Shown here: positions 34,216 through 42,235 of the stretch, in pieces
Layout of the letters: each line of letters begins with the position of its first letter
Position numbering within the stretch: the first letter of the stretch is position 1
DNA from: Streptomyces sp. HB132
GTDB lineage: Bacteria > Actinomycetota > Actinomycetes > Streptomycetales > Streptomycetaceae
DNA length: 64,000 bases
Assembly (NCBI RefSeq): GCF_016909575.1
Contig: NZ_JAFBGA010000007.1
Span: 186,001-250,000 of the forward strand
Direction of reading: 5' to 3'
Translations under genes and position numbers: made by a program
The notes under the pieces: generated by a model
What the model was told of the DNA's origin: nothing
The model's input: the letters and a program-made list of their open reading frames with translations, nothing else
Databases searched by the model: none

Positions 34216-34329
34216 CACGACTCCGGGCCGGGTGCGCGTCCGCGGCGGAACCGGAGCGAGGCCCGGTCGACCGCCGTCCGCCACTTCGCCCACGACGGCA
34301 CCGGCCGTCCCGGCCACAAGGCACAGGGC

Positions 34330-34364
34330 AGCTTGTCCCGCCGCGTCGTCCGGCGGGACAAGCT
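34330..34364 (+). terminator. Terminator hairpin downstream of the sortase gene
   Basis: AGCTTGTCCCGCCG and CGGCGGGACAAGCT are perfect 14-bp arms with a 7-nt loop, 115 bp after the sortase stop. Confidence 0.65.
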
Positions 34365-34578
34365 CGACCGGAGCCGGCAGATCACCATCCGACGTGGCGC
34401 CGAAAGCGGCCAGTTCACGCCGGAGCTCAACCAGATGATCCACGGCGCCGAGACACCCGTCGGCGGTGCGGGACTCGCCGCACGCGGACGTTTGTGCCGA
34501 CTGGTGACGAGGGCGGTGTCCGCCCGAACTCTTGACGAGTACACGCATGCAGGCCAAGAATGATCGCGCAGTGCGCAT

Positions 34579-34590
34579 GACAACGTTGTC
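34579..34590. promoter_or_regulatory. LacI-type operator before the GH92 gene
   Basis: GACAACGTTGTC is a perfect 12-bp palindrome (context ATGACAACGTTGTCTACG), 24 bp before the GH92 start. The position over the promoter/leader fits repression by a LacI-family protein. A one-mismatch copy lies before the GxGYxYP gene. Confidence 0.65.
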
Positions 34591-34614
34591 TACGTTTCGA
34601 GAGGCGCTCATTCC

Positions 34615-36963
34615 ATGAGATGGACCCACTGGATTCGCGGTGCGGGGGCGGCGGCCGCCACAGCCGCCCTCCTCGGCGGCGCTGTCGCCGCACCTGCCGC
34701 GGCGGACGGAGGGGGGCATGCCGAGCGCGGTCGGCTCACCGATCTCGTCAACCCGTTCATCGGAACGGAGAACGAGGGCAACACCTATCCGGGTGCCGCG
34801 GTGCCTTTCGGCATGGTGCAGTTCTCGCCCGACACCGGGCACAACACGGGCTACGACTACTCGGAGACCCACATCAGGGGCTTCTCCACCGTCCACATCT
34901 CCGGCGTGGGCTGCGGCCTGGGCGGTGACCTCCCGGTCCTTCCCACGACCGGTGACATCACCTCGACGGACAACGCCACATACGCTGCCGAGTTCAGCCA
35001 CGACGACGAGAAGGCGAGCCCCGGCACCTACAAGGTGGGCCTCAAGACGGGCATCGAGGCCGAGCTGAGCGCCACCGAGCGAACGGGCGTACAGCGCTAC
35101 ACCTTTCCCGCCACCGACAAGGCCAACGTCCTGATCAACGCCGGCCAGTCGCTGCACAGGACGGTGAACACCGAGGTGGAGATCCTCGACAGCCGCACCG
35201 TGCGTACGGCCATCACCGGAAGCGGCTTCTGCCAGGACACCAAGCCGTACACGGTGTACACGCTGACCCGCTTCGACCGCCCCTTCACGACCTCCGGTAC
35301 CTGGAAGGGCGACACGGTCACGGAGGGCTCGAAGTCCTCGTCGGCGGCCGCCGAGCGCAACGGGGCCTTCCTGCGCTTCGACACGACCAAGGACCGCACC
35401 GTCGAGGCGACCACCGCCATCTCGTACGTGGACGCCAAGGGTGCGGCCCTCAACCTCCGCGCCGAAGGCGGCCGTTCGTACGACCGCGTCGCGCGCGCCG
35501 CGCAGGCCGCGTGGGAGGACCGCCTCGACGACGTCCGCGCGAAGGGCGGCAGCGAGACGCTGCGGCGTACCTTCTACTCGTCCCTCTACCGCTCGTTCCT
35601 CGCACCGAACATCGGTAGCGACGTCGACGGCCGCTACACCGGCTGGGACCAGAAGATCCACCGCGCCAAGGGATTCACCTACTACCAGAACTGGTCACTC
35701 TGGGACACCTACCGCACCCAGGCCCAGCTCCTGTCGCTGCTCGCCCCCCACGAGTCGCGCGACATGGCGATCTCCGTCCTCAAGATCGACGAGGACAGCG
35801 GCTGGCTGCCCAAGTGGGGCTACGGCACGGTCGAGACGAACATCATGACCGGTGACCCCGTCACACCGTTCCTCACCAACGCCTACCAGCAGGGCCTGCT
35901 CAAGGGGTACGAGGAACAGGCCTACCGCGCGCTCAGGAAGAACGCCGACGGTGTGCCCCCGGCCGACTCCGCCCCCGTGGGCCGCGAAGCCAACAAGGAG
36001 TACCTCGCCGACGGCTTCGCGCCTTACATCAAGGGCCGTGCCCACGTGAAGCCTGGCGACTCGGACTACGACCACGGTGCCTCCGCGACCCTGGAGTACG
36101 CCCTGTCCGACGCGATGCTCGGGCAGATGGCGAAGGAGCTGGGGCACGAGGAAGACGCCGCGCGGTATGCGGAGCGGGCGCAGAACTACCGGAAGATCTT
36201 CGACAGCTCGACGGGCTTCTTCCGCGCACGGGACGCGAAGGGGGACTTCACGGGCCCCGTCGACCCGGCACAGAGCGAGGGCTTCCACGAGGGCACGTCC
36301 TGGCAGTACCAGTGGCTCGTCCCGCAGGATCTGCCCGGCATGGTCTCCCTGATCGGCGGCACGCGGGCGGCGAACGAGCGTCTCGACTCGTTCTTCGCGT
36401 ACGAGCAGTTGCTGCAGGACCCTGCGAAGACCGCCCGCGAGGTGTGGGTGAACGGGCCGTACGACTACTACAACGCGGACAAGTACAACCCGCAGAACGA
36501 GCCCGACCTGATCGCCCCCTACACCTACCTGTCCACCGGTCAGCCCTGGAAGACGACCGACGTGGTGCACGCCGCGCTCACGCTCTTCACGGACACCCCG
36601 ACCGGCATGACCGGCAACGACGACCTGGGGACGATGTCCGCCTGGAACGTCCTCTCCTCCATCGGGATCTTCCCGGTCCAGCCGGGCACCGACACGTGGA
36701 GCCTGTCCACCCCCGTCTTCGAGCGGGTGGACCTGACCCTCGACCGGCGCTACTACCCCAGGGGCAGCCTGACCGTTAAGGCTCCGGGCACCTCCGACTC
36801 GTCCCGCTACATCCAGTCGGCACGGACCGACGGGGCCGCGTACGAGAAGACCTACCTGACCACCGAAGACATCCGCGACACGCGCGAGTTGTCCTTCGAG
36901 GTCGGTACACAGCCCTCGCGGTGGGGCACATCGGCGGACGCGGCGCCGCCCGCCCTGAAGTGA
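34615..36963 (+). CDS. Secreted GH92 alpha-mannosidase
   Basis: Secreted calcium-dependent exo-alpha-mannosidase of 782 residues, usually acting on alpha-1,2 (or 1,3/1,4) mannose of yeast mannan or high-mannose N-glycans. Sec signal about 1-30, then the GH92 N-terminal beta-sandwich starting VNPFIGTENEGNTYPGA and PFGMVQFSPDTGH, and the (alpha/alpha)6 catalytic domain from about 270: YYQNWSLWDTYRTQ, GWLPKWGYG, HEGTSWQYQWLVPQD, and TGNDDLGTMSAWNVLSSIG near the C-terminus, where the catalytic acidic residues of the family lie. It is full length. A perfect LacI-type palindrome is next to the start. Confidence 0.93.
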   Translation: MRWTHWIRGAGAAAATAALLGGAVAAPAAADGGGHAERGRLTDLVNPFIGTENEGNTYPGAAVPFGMVQFSPDTGHNTGYDYSETHIRGFSTVHISGVGCGLGGDLPVLPTTGDITSTDNATYAAEFSHDDEKASPGTYKVGLKTGIEAELSATERTGVQRYTFPATDKANVLINAGQSLHRTVNTEVEILDSRTVRTAITGSGFCQDTKPYTVYTLTRFDRPFTTSGTWKGDTVTEGSKSSSAAAERNGAFLRFDTTKDRTVEATTAISYVDAKGAALNLRAEGGRSYDRVARAAQAAWEDRLDDVRAKGGSETLRRTFYSSLYRSFLAPNIGSDVDGRYTGWDQKIHRAKGFTYYQNWSLWDTYRTQAQLLSLLAPHESRDMAISVLKIDEDSGWLPKWGYGTVETNIMTGDPVTPFLTNAYQQGLLKGYEEQAYRALRKNADGVPPADSAPVGREANKEYLADGFAPYIKGRAHVKPGDSDYDHGASATLEYALSDAMLGQMAKELGHEEDAARYAERAQNYRKIFDSSTGFFRARDAKGDFTGPVDPAQSEGFHEGTSWQYQWLVPQDLPGMVSLIGGTRAANERLDSFFAYEQLLQDPAKTAREVWVNGPYDYYNADKYNPQNEPDLIAPYTYLSTGQPWKTTDVVHAALTLFTDTPTGMTGNDDLGTMSAWNVLSSIGIFPVQPGTDTWSLSTPVFERVDLTLDRRYYPRGSLTVKAPGTSDSSRYIQSARTDGAAYEKTYLTTEDIRDTRELSFEVGTQPSRWGTSADAAPPALK

Positions 36964-36991
36964 CGCGCTGAACAACCGGGACGCGCACGGG

Positions 36992-37016
36992 ACCCGCCCC
37001 TCGACGAGGGGCGGGT
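36992..37016. terminator. Bidirectional terminator after GH92
   Basis: ACCCGCCCCTC and GAGGGGCGGGT, perfect 11-bp arms with a 3-nt loop and a short T-containing tail, between convergent genes. Confidence 0.75.
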
Positions 37017-37039
37017 TCTCCCGTTCCGCCGTGAGGCGC

Positions 37040-37867
37040 TCAGCCGTTGAAGCGGTCCGGATCGAACCCGGTCCGCTCGTCCCGGTTCAGGGCGCTGATC
37101 TCACCGATGTCCCCCTCGGTGAGTTCGAAGTCGAAGAGGTCGAAGTTCTCCTCGATGCGCCGCAGCGTCACCGACTTGGGGAACACGATGTCCCCACGCT
37201 GCAGGTGCCAGCGAAGGGTCACCTGGGCCGTCGACTTGCCGACCCGCTCCGCGATACGGACGAGGGTCGGATCGTCGAGCACCTTGCCCTGTGCGATCGG
37301 GGACCAGGCTTCGGTGGCGATACCGTGTTCGGCCCCGAAGGACCGGACCGCGTCCTGGGTGAGGTAGGGATGCACCTCGATCTGGTTGACGGCGGGCACC
37401 ACCACACTGTTGTCGAGCAGCCGGCGCACGTGGTTGGGCTGGAAGTTCGAGACCCCGATGGCCTTCACGCGTCCCGAACGGTAGATCTCCTCCAGGGCCT
37501 TCCAGGTCTCGACGAAATCACCCTTGTCGGGGAGAGGCCAGTGGATGAGGAAGAGGTCCAGGTAGTCCAGCCCCACCTTCTCCATGGTGCCTTCGAACGC
37601 CTGGAGGGCGTCGTCGTAGGCATGGGCGTCGTTGTCCAGCTTGCTGGTGACGAAGATGTCGGCCCGGTCGAGACCGGAGTCATGGACCGCCTGGCCGACC
37701 TCCTTCTCGTTGCCGTACATCTGCGCCGTGTCGATGTGGCGGTAGCCGGCCTCCAGAGCCGCCAGAGTGGTCTCGCGGGTGTCCTCCGGGGGAATCTGGA
37801 AGGTCCCGAAACCGAGCTGGGGGATTTCCACGCCGTTGTTGAGGGTGATGGCGGGTACTGCGGGCAC
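37040..37867 (-). CDS. Aldo/keto reductase
   Basis: Cytoplasmic NADPH-dependent carbonyl reductase of 275 residues, close in type to 2,5-diketo-D-gluconate reductases. The catalytic tetrad is visible: Asp in YRHIDTAQMYGNE with the Tyr just after it, Lys in FVTSKLDND and His in FLIHWPLPD. IGVSNFQPNHV, NQIEVHPYL and VFPKSVTLRRI complete the family signature. GTG at 37867 is supported by AAGGAG 7-8 nt upstream; in-frame starts further upstream add an unrelated stretch. No operon partner. Substrate unknown. Confidence 0.92.
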   Translation of the reverse strand: MPAVPAITLNNGVEIPQLGFGTFQIPPEDTRETTLAALEAGYRHIDTAQMYGNEKEVGQAVHDSGLDRADIFVTSKLDNDAHAYDDALQAFEGTMEKVGLDYLDLFLIHWPLPDKGDFVETWKALEEIYRSGRVKAIGVSNFQPNHVRRLLDNSVVVPAVNQIEVHPYLTQDAVRSFGAEHGIATEAWSPIAQGKVLDDPTLVRIAERVGKSTAQVTLRWHLQRGDIVFPKSVTLRRIEENFDLFDFELTEGDIGEISALNRDERTGFDPDRFNG

Positions 37868-38403
37868 GGATGACTCCTTGTCGTCGATGTTCAGGGTTGT
37901 TGCAGCTGCTCCGGACGCCGTGGGCCGTTCTGTACGGACGACGCGGACGTCGCCGCACCGCATCGCACCGGCGTGTCACGCCGGTGCGCGGCGGCGGTTC
38001 AGCCGGCGATCACACAGCCCCGCCTCCGGCGGCAGGATCCGGGCCGGGTGCCCGTTGGGTGGTCGACCATGGCGGCTCCACCCGCTCGGCCACGCCGAGC
38101 CGTACGCGCTGATCCGACACGAAATCTCCCGGGCGACGGTTGAGGTGTGTAGCGGAACACTGCATTCCGCCCTCACTGCGGCGTACCCGACATCAATCGG
38201 GGCAAACAGGTTGATACGGCTGAATGAGGAAACCCTGTTCGGGCTGTGTCCGGGGCGCTGCGCCCCGCACGAGGCCACAGTCGTGCGCGAGATGCGCTCT
38301 CCGGCGCGTGTCCGTCGTGTGCCGCCCCGAAACCTGCTGCCGGGAGCATCCGGGATGCGTGGTGGTCGGCGTCCTGGTGACCGCGGCCCCGGGTGTGCGG
38401 GTT
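37868..38403. other. 536-bp intergenic region
   Basis: No supported gene between the kinase-like stop and the reductase start. CGCACCGGCG and CGCCGGTGCG at 37964-37988 form a perfect 10-bp hairpin that could end transcripts from the kinase-like gene before the reductase. The stretch is somewhat less GC-rich around 38120-38230 than its neighbours. Confidence 0.5.
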
Positions 38404-39477
38404 CTAGACGCGGCCGATCCGTCGGATCTCCTCCAGCGGATACGGGGTCTGCCTGCTCCCGCGTTGGAACGTGCGATTGAAGTCCGAGATCACCGCGGCG
38501 ATCGGCGCGAGCCGGGCGATGATCGCCGCGGCCTCTTCCGGGATTCCCGTGGGGCGCTTGCCCTCCGCATAGGCGCGCACCAGGGCGTGGCGGCCGTCCG
38601 CGTCCTCCCTCCGGTATCCGAAAAGAGCGGTGACCAGCCAGTTCACGAAATACGTGGCGGTGTAACAGCGGTCGTAGGTCTGATGCCGTTCGAAGAAGTC
38701 GGACTCGACCTGCGACAACTCGAACCCGGAGGAAACGGCGAGTCCGTAGTCCGTGAAGTAGAGGCGCCGGCCATCGGTCAGGATGTTCTCGAAGTGGGCG
38801 TCGAAGTGCAGGAGCCCACGGCTGTTCATGAATGAGGTGCCGGCTGCCAGGTTCCTCTCCACCATGTCGCAGGCCCGGCCGGCGGTCCGGGCGCCGGCTT
38901 CGACCTGGGTGCCCAGCCATTGGTGCACGTTCCGCGGGATGTACTCCAGGAACAGTGCGACACTCGCCGAGGCCTGTTCGAGGGCCCTGATCCGGCGGCG
39001 TACCTGCGATCCTCCGCCCCAGTACGCCACGGCCCCTTCGACGTCGGCCAGTTCCTCGGGCAGGGGCGTCGAGTCGGGCAGCACTCTCCAGTGGTACATC
39101 AGGGGGAAGCCCTCGTATTCCCCCGCGAGCACCCAGTTCGTCGTCATGGTGTGCACGGCGAGTTCCCTCCAGGCCCCGAAGCCCGGCCCTCCGATGCTGC
39201 CGATGCCGTACTGGCAGAACACGGGCAACTTGAACAGATTCGCCGTGGAACGGACGTGCTCGGGTTGCCGCTCCAGATCGGTGAGGGGCACCCGCTTCAC
39301 GAAGACCGGCGTGCCGGCGACCTCCATCAGTGCCGACTTCCCGCCGATCCCGGATCCGATCGGCACGGCGGTGTCCACGAGTTCGGCCAGGGCGCGATCA
39401 CCGCACAACGCCAGGGACGTGGAGACGGCACTGTATGTGCCCAGGCGCGCACGGTGCGACATGTCGGGAACTTTCAC
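38404..39477 (-). CDS. Orphan protein-kinase-fold phosphotransferase
   Basis: Protein of 357 residues with the active-site layout of the kinase/aminoglycoside-phosphotransferase fold. The catalytic loop is LLHFDAHFENIL (H-x-D-x4-N equivalent) and the metal-binding motif is FTDYGLAVS in place of DFG. The N-terminal lobe has VPIGSGIGGKSALMEV, a glycine-rich loop, and VFVKRVPL with a candidate ATP-binding Lys. The conserved stretch FGAWRELAVHTMTTNWVL is typical of a streptomycete-specific group whose targets are not known. GTG at 39477 is supported by GGAGG 4 nt before it. No biosynthetic or transport genes are adjacent. I cannot tell protein from small-molecule kinase. Confidence 0.72.
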   Translation of the reverse strand: MKVPDMSHRARLGTYSAVSTSLALCGDRALAELVDTAVPIGSGIGGKSALMEVAGTPVFVKRVPLTDLERQPEHVRSTANLFKLPVFCQYGIGSIGGPGFGAWRELAVHTMTTNWVLAGEYEGFPLMYHWRVLPDSTPLPEELADVEGAVAYWGGGSQVRRRIRALEQASASVALFLEYIPRNVHQWLGTQVEAGARTAGRACDMVERNLAAGTSFMNSRGLLHFDAHFENILTDGRRLYFTDYGLAVSSGFELSQVESDFFERHQTYDRCYTATYFVNWLVTALFGYRREDADGRHALVRAYAEGKRPTGIPEEAAAIIARLAPIAAVISDFNRTFQRGSRQTPYPLEEIRRIGRV

Positions 39478-39656
39478 CGCACCTCCGTCTCGGCGCCGGC
39501 GTGAAGGGGTTCGGGAGGTACGCGGGCGGCAGATGCGAACGCACCGGCGAACACACCCTACGTGAGGGCTGGAGCGGAAGGGCCGGCTTCGCACGCGCCG
39601 TTTCGCGCTCAGGTGCCCGGCTGCGGGCGCTGACCGGCCCAGGGGTGACCTCAGCT

Positions 39657-39671
39657 GTTGAAGCGCTTCGA
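39657..39671. promoter_or_regulatory. Upstream LacI-type operator of the GH43 gene
   Basis: GTTGAAGCGCTTCGA, with the 10-bp perfect palindrome GAAGCGCTTC at its core. The central AGCGCT is the same as in the CebR operator TGGGAGCGCTCCCA of streptomycetes, placing it in the LacI-family operator class with different flanks. Confidence 0.65.
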
Positions 39672-39786
39672 CACCCTTCTTGTGGTCAAGGGCCGCCCGG
39701 GCTCGATGCCGCAAGGCCGTCCCTGGTCGCAGGACTCGCCACGGTCATCGTCCCCATCTCCCGATGCCGACTTCCCGACGGGCCTA

Positions 39787-39815
39787 TTGACACCCTTCCC
39801 CACGACTGCCATCTT
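39787..39815 (+). promoter_or_regulatory. Probable promoter of the GH43 gene
   Basis: TTGACA, then 17 nt, then CATCTT. The hexamer spacing is ideal, and the second operator begins right at the -10 region, where a bound repressor would block transcription. Confidence 0.5.
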
Positions 39816-39829
39816 CGAAGCGCTTCAAC
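39815..39829. promoter_or_regulatory. Downstream LacI-type operator of the GH43 gene
   Basis: TCGAAGCGCTTCAAC is the exact reverse complement of the upstream operator. Centres are 157 bp apart, close to 15 turns of B-DNA, which favours looping by a tetrameric repressor. Confidence 0.65.
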
Positions 39830-39877
39830 GATCTTGGCCCGGGGTTACGGTCCTGGCCTGAGCCCCGAGGACGGACG

Positions 39878-41416
39878 ATGGCGTACTTCGACAATCCCGT
39901 GATCCCAGGCTTCAGCCCGGATCCGAGCATCTGCCGCGTGGGCGAGGACTACTACGTGGCGACGTCCAGCTTCGAGTACGTACCCGGGGTGCCCCTGTGG
40001 CACAGCAGGGACCTCGTGCACTGGCGGCTGATCGGGCACGCGCTGGACCGCCCGTCGCAGTTGCGTCTTCCGGACACGGCCCCGGCCTCGTGCGGGGTGT
40101 ACGCACCCACGCTCCGGCATCACGACGGCCGCTTCTGGATGATCACGACGGTGGTGGCCGGTGCGGGCAACGTCCTCGTGACCGCCGAGGATCCGGCCGG
40201 CCCGTGGTCGGATCCCGTGCCGGTGGGCATACCCGGCATCGACCCCGATCTGGTCTGGGACGACGAGGGGAACTGCTGGTGCGTGTTCTCCCACGACGGC
40301 ATCCGCGCGGTGCGCATCGAGCCGGAAACGGGTCAACTGCTCGGCGAACCGGTGCGGATGTGGTCGGGTACCGGGCTCCAGTACCCCGAGGGCCCGCACC
40401 TCTACCGGGTCGGTGACTGGTGGTACCTGCTGCTCTCCGAAGGTGGCACGGAACGCGGACACGCGATGTCGATCGCCAGGGCACGCTCCCTGCAGGGACC
40501 GTTCGAACCGCATCCGGACAACCCGGTGCTGTCCCACCGCAGTACCGGTCACCCGGTGCAGAACACCGGCCACGGTGATCTCGTCGAGGCGCACGACGGG
40601 ACGTGGTGGATGGTGCTCCTGGGCACCCGGCCCCGCGGCGACACACCGCAGTACCACGGGATGGGCCGGGAGACCTTCCTCGTGCCCGTGCGGTGGGAGG
40701 ACGAGTGGCCGTTGCCGGGACCGCTGGAACTCCGTGCCCCGGCGCCGGAGCTGGCTCCGCACCCCTGGCCCGCCGAGCCGCACCGTGACGACTTCGACGC
40801 CCCGGCTCTCGCACCCTGCTGGGTGTCGACCAGACGGCACGAACCGGACGCCGTACGCCTCGACGAGCGGCCCGGGCAGCTGGTGCTGCATGCCCGGGCG
40901 AACAGCTTGGACAAGCCCGGTGCGGTGTTCGTGGGACGGCGCCAGCGCGATGCGGACTGCAGTGCGCGGGCCCGTGCCGACGCCGGTGAAGGAGGCAGGG
41001 GAGGCCTGGCCGTACGGCTCGACGAGGCACACCACTACCAGGTGGAGACGGAGGACGGCACGGTCCGCGCGGTCGCCCGCATCGGTCCGTTGTGCCAGAC
41101 GGTCGCCGAACGGGCGATCGCCTCGGGTCCGCTGACGCTGCGGATCGACGTGACCACCACGGATGTCCTGCCGCCCACCGTCACGACACGGCCTGCGGAC
41201 GTCGAAGCCGACGTGCTGTCCGGGCTCCGCGTCGGCGGGCCCGACACCCTCCGCCTGGGATACGAGACCGAGGACGGACACTTCGAGGTCCTCGCCGAAC
41301 TCGACGGCCGCTACCTCACCACCGAGGTCGCGGGTGGTTTCACCGGCCGGGTCGTCGGCATGTACGCGACCCGCGGCACCCCGGCCTTCGATTGGTTCGA
41401 GCTGCGGCCGGTCTGA
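39878..41416 (+). CDS. GH43-family beta-xylosidase
   Basis: Intracellular glycoside hydrolase of 512 residues without signal peptide, so it probably acts on imported xylo- or arabino-oligosaccharides. Five-bladed propeller about 1-290: general base Asp in PGFSPDPSICRVG, pKa-modulating Asp in GIDPDLVWDDEGN and general acid Glu in GLQYPEGPHLYRV. The C-terminal beta-sandwich (about 305-512) is the domain usual for this group, with HYQVETEDGTVRAV and FDWFELRP at the end. Two LacI-type operators control the promoter, suggesting sugar induction. Xylosidase versus arabinofuranosidase activity cannot be settled by eye. Confidence 0.9.
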   Translation: MAYFDNPVIPGFSPDPSICRVGEDYYVATSSFEYVPGVPLWHSRDLVHWRLIGHALDRPSQLRLPDTAPASCGVYAPTLRHHDGRFWMITTVVAGAGNVLVTAEDPAGPWSDPVPVGIPGIDPDLVWDDEGNCWCVFSHDGIRAVRIEPETGQLLGEPVRMWSGTGLQYPEGPHLYRVGDWWYLLLSEGGTERGHAMSIARARSLQGPFEPHPDNPVLSHRSTGHPVQNTGHGDLVEAHDGTWWMVLLGTRPRGDTPQYHGMGRETFLVPVRWEDEWPLPGPLELRAPAPELAPHPWPAEPHRDDFDAPALAPCWVSTRRHEPDAVRLDERPGQLVLHARANSLDKPGAVFVGRRQRDADCSARARADAGEGGRGGLAVRLDEAHHYQVETEDGTVRAVARIGPLCQTVAERAIASGPLTLRIDVTTTDVLPPTVTTRPADVEADVLSGLRVGGPDTLRLGYETEDGHFEVLAELDGRYLTTEVAGGFTGRVVGMYATRGTPAFDWFELRPV

Positions 41417-41420
41417 CCCG

Positions 41421-41465
41421 GTCCGCGGCCTCGCCCCCGACGGCGTACGGGGCGAGGCCGCGGAC
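41421..41465. terminator. 17-bp bidirectional terminator after GH43
   Basis: GTCCGCGGCCTCGCCCC and GGGGCGAGGCCGCGGAC are perfect 17-bp arms with an 11-nt loop, between convergent genes. Confidence 0.75.
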
Positions 41466-41467
41466 GA

Positions 41468-41806
41468 TCAGCGTGCCGGCGTGGCCTCCAGCCACTGCAG
41501 GACCTCGGGCGTGACCGGATCGGTGATGTCGGTGAACTCGTCGTGCCTCTCGAGGAACTTCGCCACGTACGGACAGACGGGCACGATCCGCTTGCCCTCG
41601 CCCCGTACGTGGTTCAGCGCCTCCTGCACGAGGACGGAGGCCAGCCCCCGGCCCGCGAAGGCGTCATCGATCTCGGTGTGGAAGAACACGCGCTGCCCGT
41701 CCCGGTCGCGGTAGGCGGTGAATCCCGCGATCACCTCGTCGGTCTGGATCTCGTAGCGGTGCCTCGCGTCCACGTTCCGGACGATCGGGGTGGCGGCTCG
41801 GGTCAT
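41468..41806 (-). CDS. Small GNAT-family N-acetyltransferase
   Basis: Acetyl-CoA-dependent acyltransferase of 112 residues, of the short YidJ-like type. The core shows VFFHTEIDDAFAGRGLASVL, which carries the acetyl-CoA pyrophosphate loop, and IVPVCPYVAKFLERH, typical of this small subfamily. Upstream in-frame starts would add about 67 low-complexity residues, so the ATG at 41806 (after AAAGGCAGC) is preferred. Substrate unknown. Confidence 0.82.
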   Translation of the reverse strand: MTRAATPIVRNVDARHRYEIQTDEVIAGFTAYRDRDGQRVFFHTEIDDAFAGRGLASVLVQEALNHVRGEGKRIVPVCPYVAKFLERHDEFTDITDPVTPEVLQWLEATPAR

Positions 41807-42235
41807 CAGGTGCTGCCTTTCGGGCGAGTCGGGGCGCCACGTGACGAGAGGGTGGCGCCGGACGATCGGTGACCGCAGCATCATCCCGCACGGGCCCGCT
41901 GCTGACCGGCGAGGCCCCGCCCGCCGAGCACGCGGAGGACTTCGCCCACGGCGCGTCAGCCGACGGCACACCCGAACAACGACCGGTGGGACCGGCCCGG
42001 ACGGCATGCCTCGTCAGGCCGTCGGAACCCCGGATCACGCGCGGTCCGTCAGGACGCCGGTTCGCCACCGCCTCCGGGCACATGGATCAGCTCCCTCCGC
42101 TCTTTCTGTCCGCCATCCGGGTGGACTCCGCTCCGACCGCGCCGCGTCGCGGGCAGGCATAGGGCGTCCGCGCCTTACGTGGCTGGAAGCACCGGTGGAC
42201 GCATGAAGCGGACAACCCAGCGAAAGGGGCTCTCC
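41807..42235. other. 429-bp region between the acetyltransferase and crtE
   Basis: No supported gene. It must contain the promoter of the crtE operon. I do not recognise a vegetative -35/-10 pair, consistent with use of an alternative sigma factor (light-induced crt promoters of S. coelicolor use the ECF factor LitS), but no site can be assigned by eye. Confidence 0.4.

Larger units (their letters stand above)
34216..34614. other. 399-bp intergenic region
   Basis: No convincing gene. It contains the terminator at 34330-34364 and the GH92 operator at 34579-34590. A 76-codon frame at 34333 starts inside the terminator stem, lacks a ribosome site, and is not supported. Confidence 0.55.
39478..39877. 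other. 400-bp regulatory region before GH43
   Basis: No gene seen. It holds two LacI-type palindromes and a probable promoter, annotated separately, and a 10-bp direct repeat GACACCCTTC (39670-39679 and 39789-39798), as if part of the promoter region had been duplicated. Confidence 0.55.

Noticed and set aside
34333..34563. 76-codon frame between sortase and GH92 genes
   Set aside because: It starts inside a terminator stem, has no ribosome site and no similarity I recognise.
33085..35661. 858-codon open frame on the minus strand
   Set aside because: Antisense to the sortase unit and GH92, crosses two terminators, and has no recognisable domain.
37868..38403. Possible small peptide gene next to the kinase-fold protein (lanthipeptide-like precursor)
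   Set aside because: No frame has a ribosome site together with a Ser/Thr/Cys-rich core, and no lanthipeptide synthetase domain is present.
41869..42162. 97-codon frame upstream of crtE
   Set aside because: No ribosome site and atypical codon use; more likely promoter DNA.
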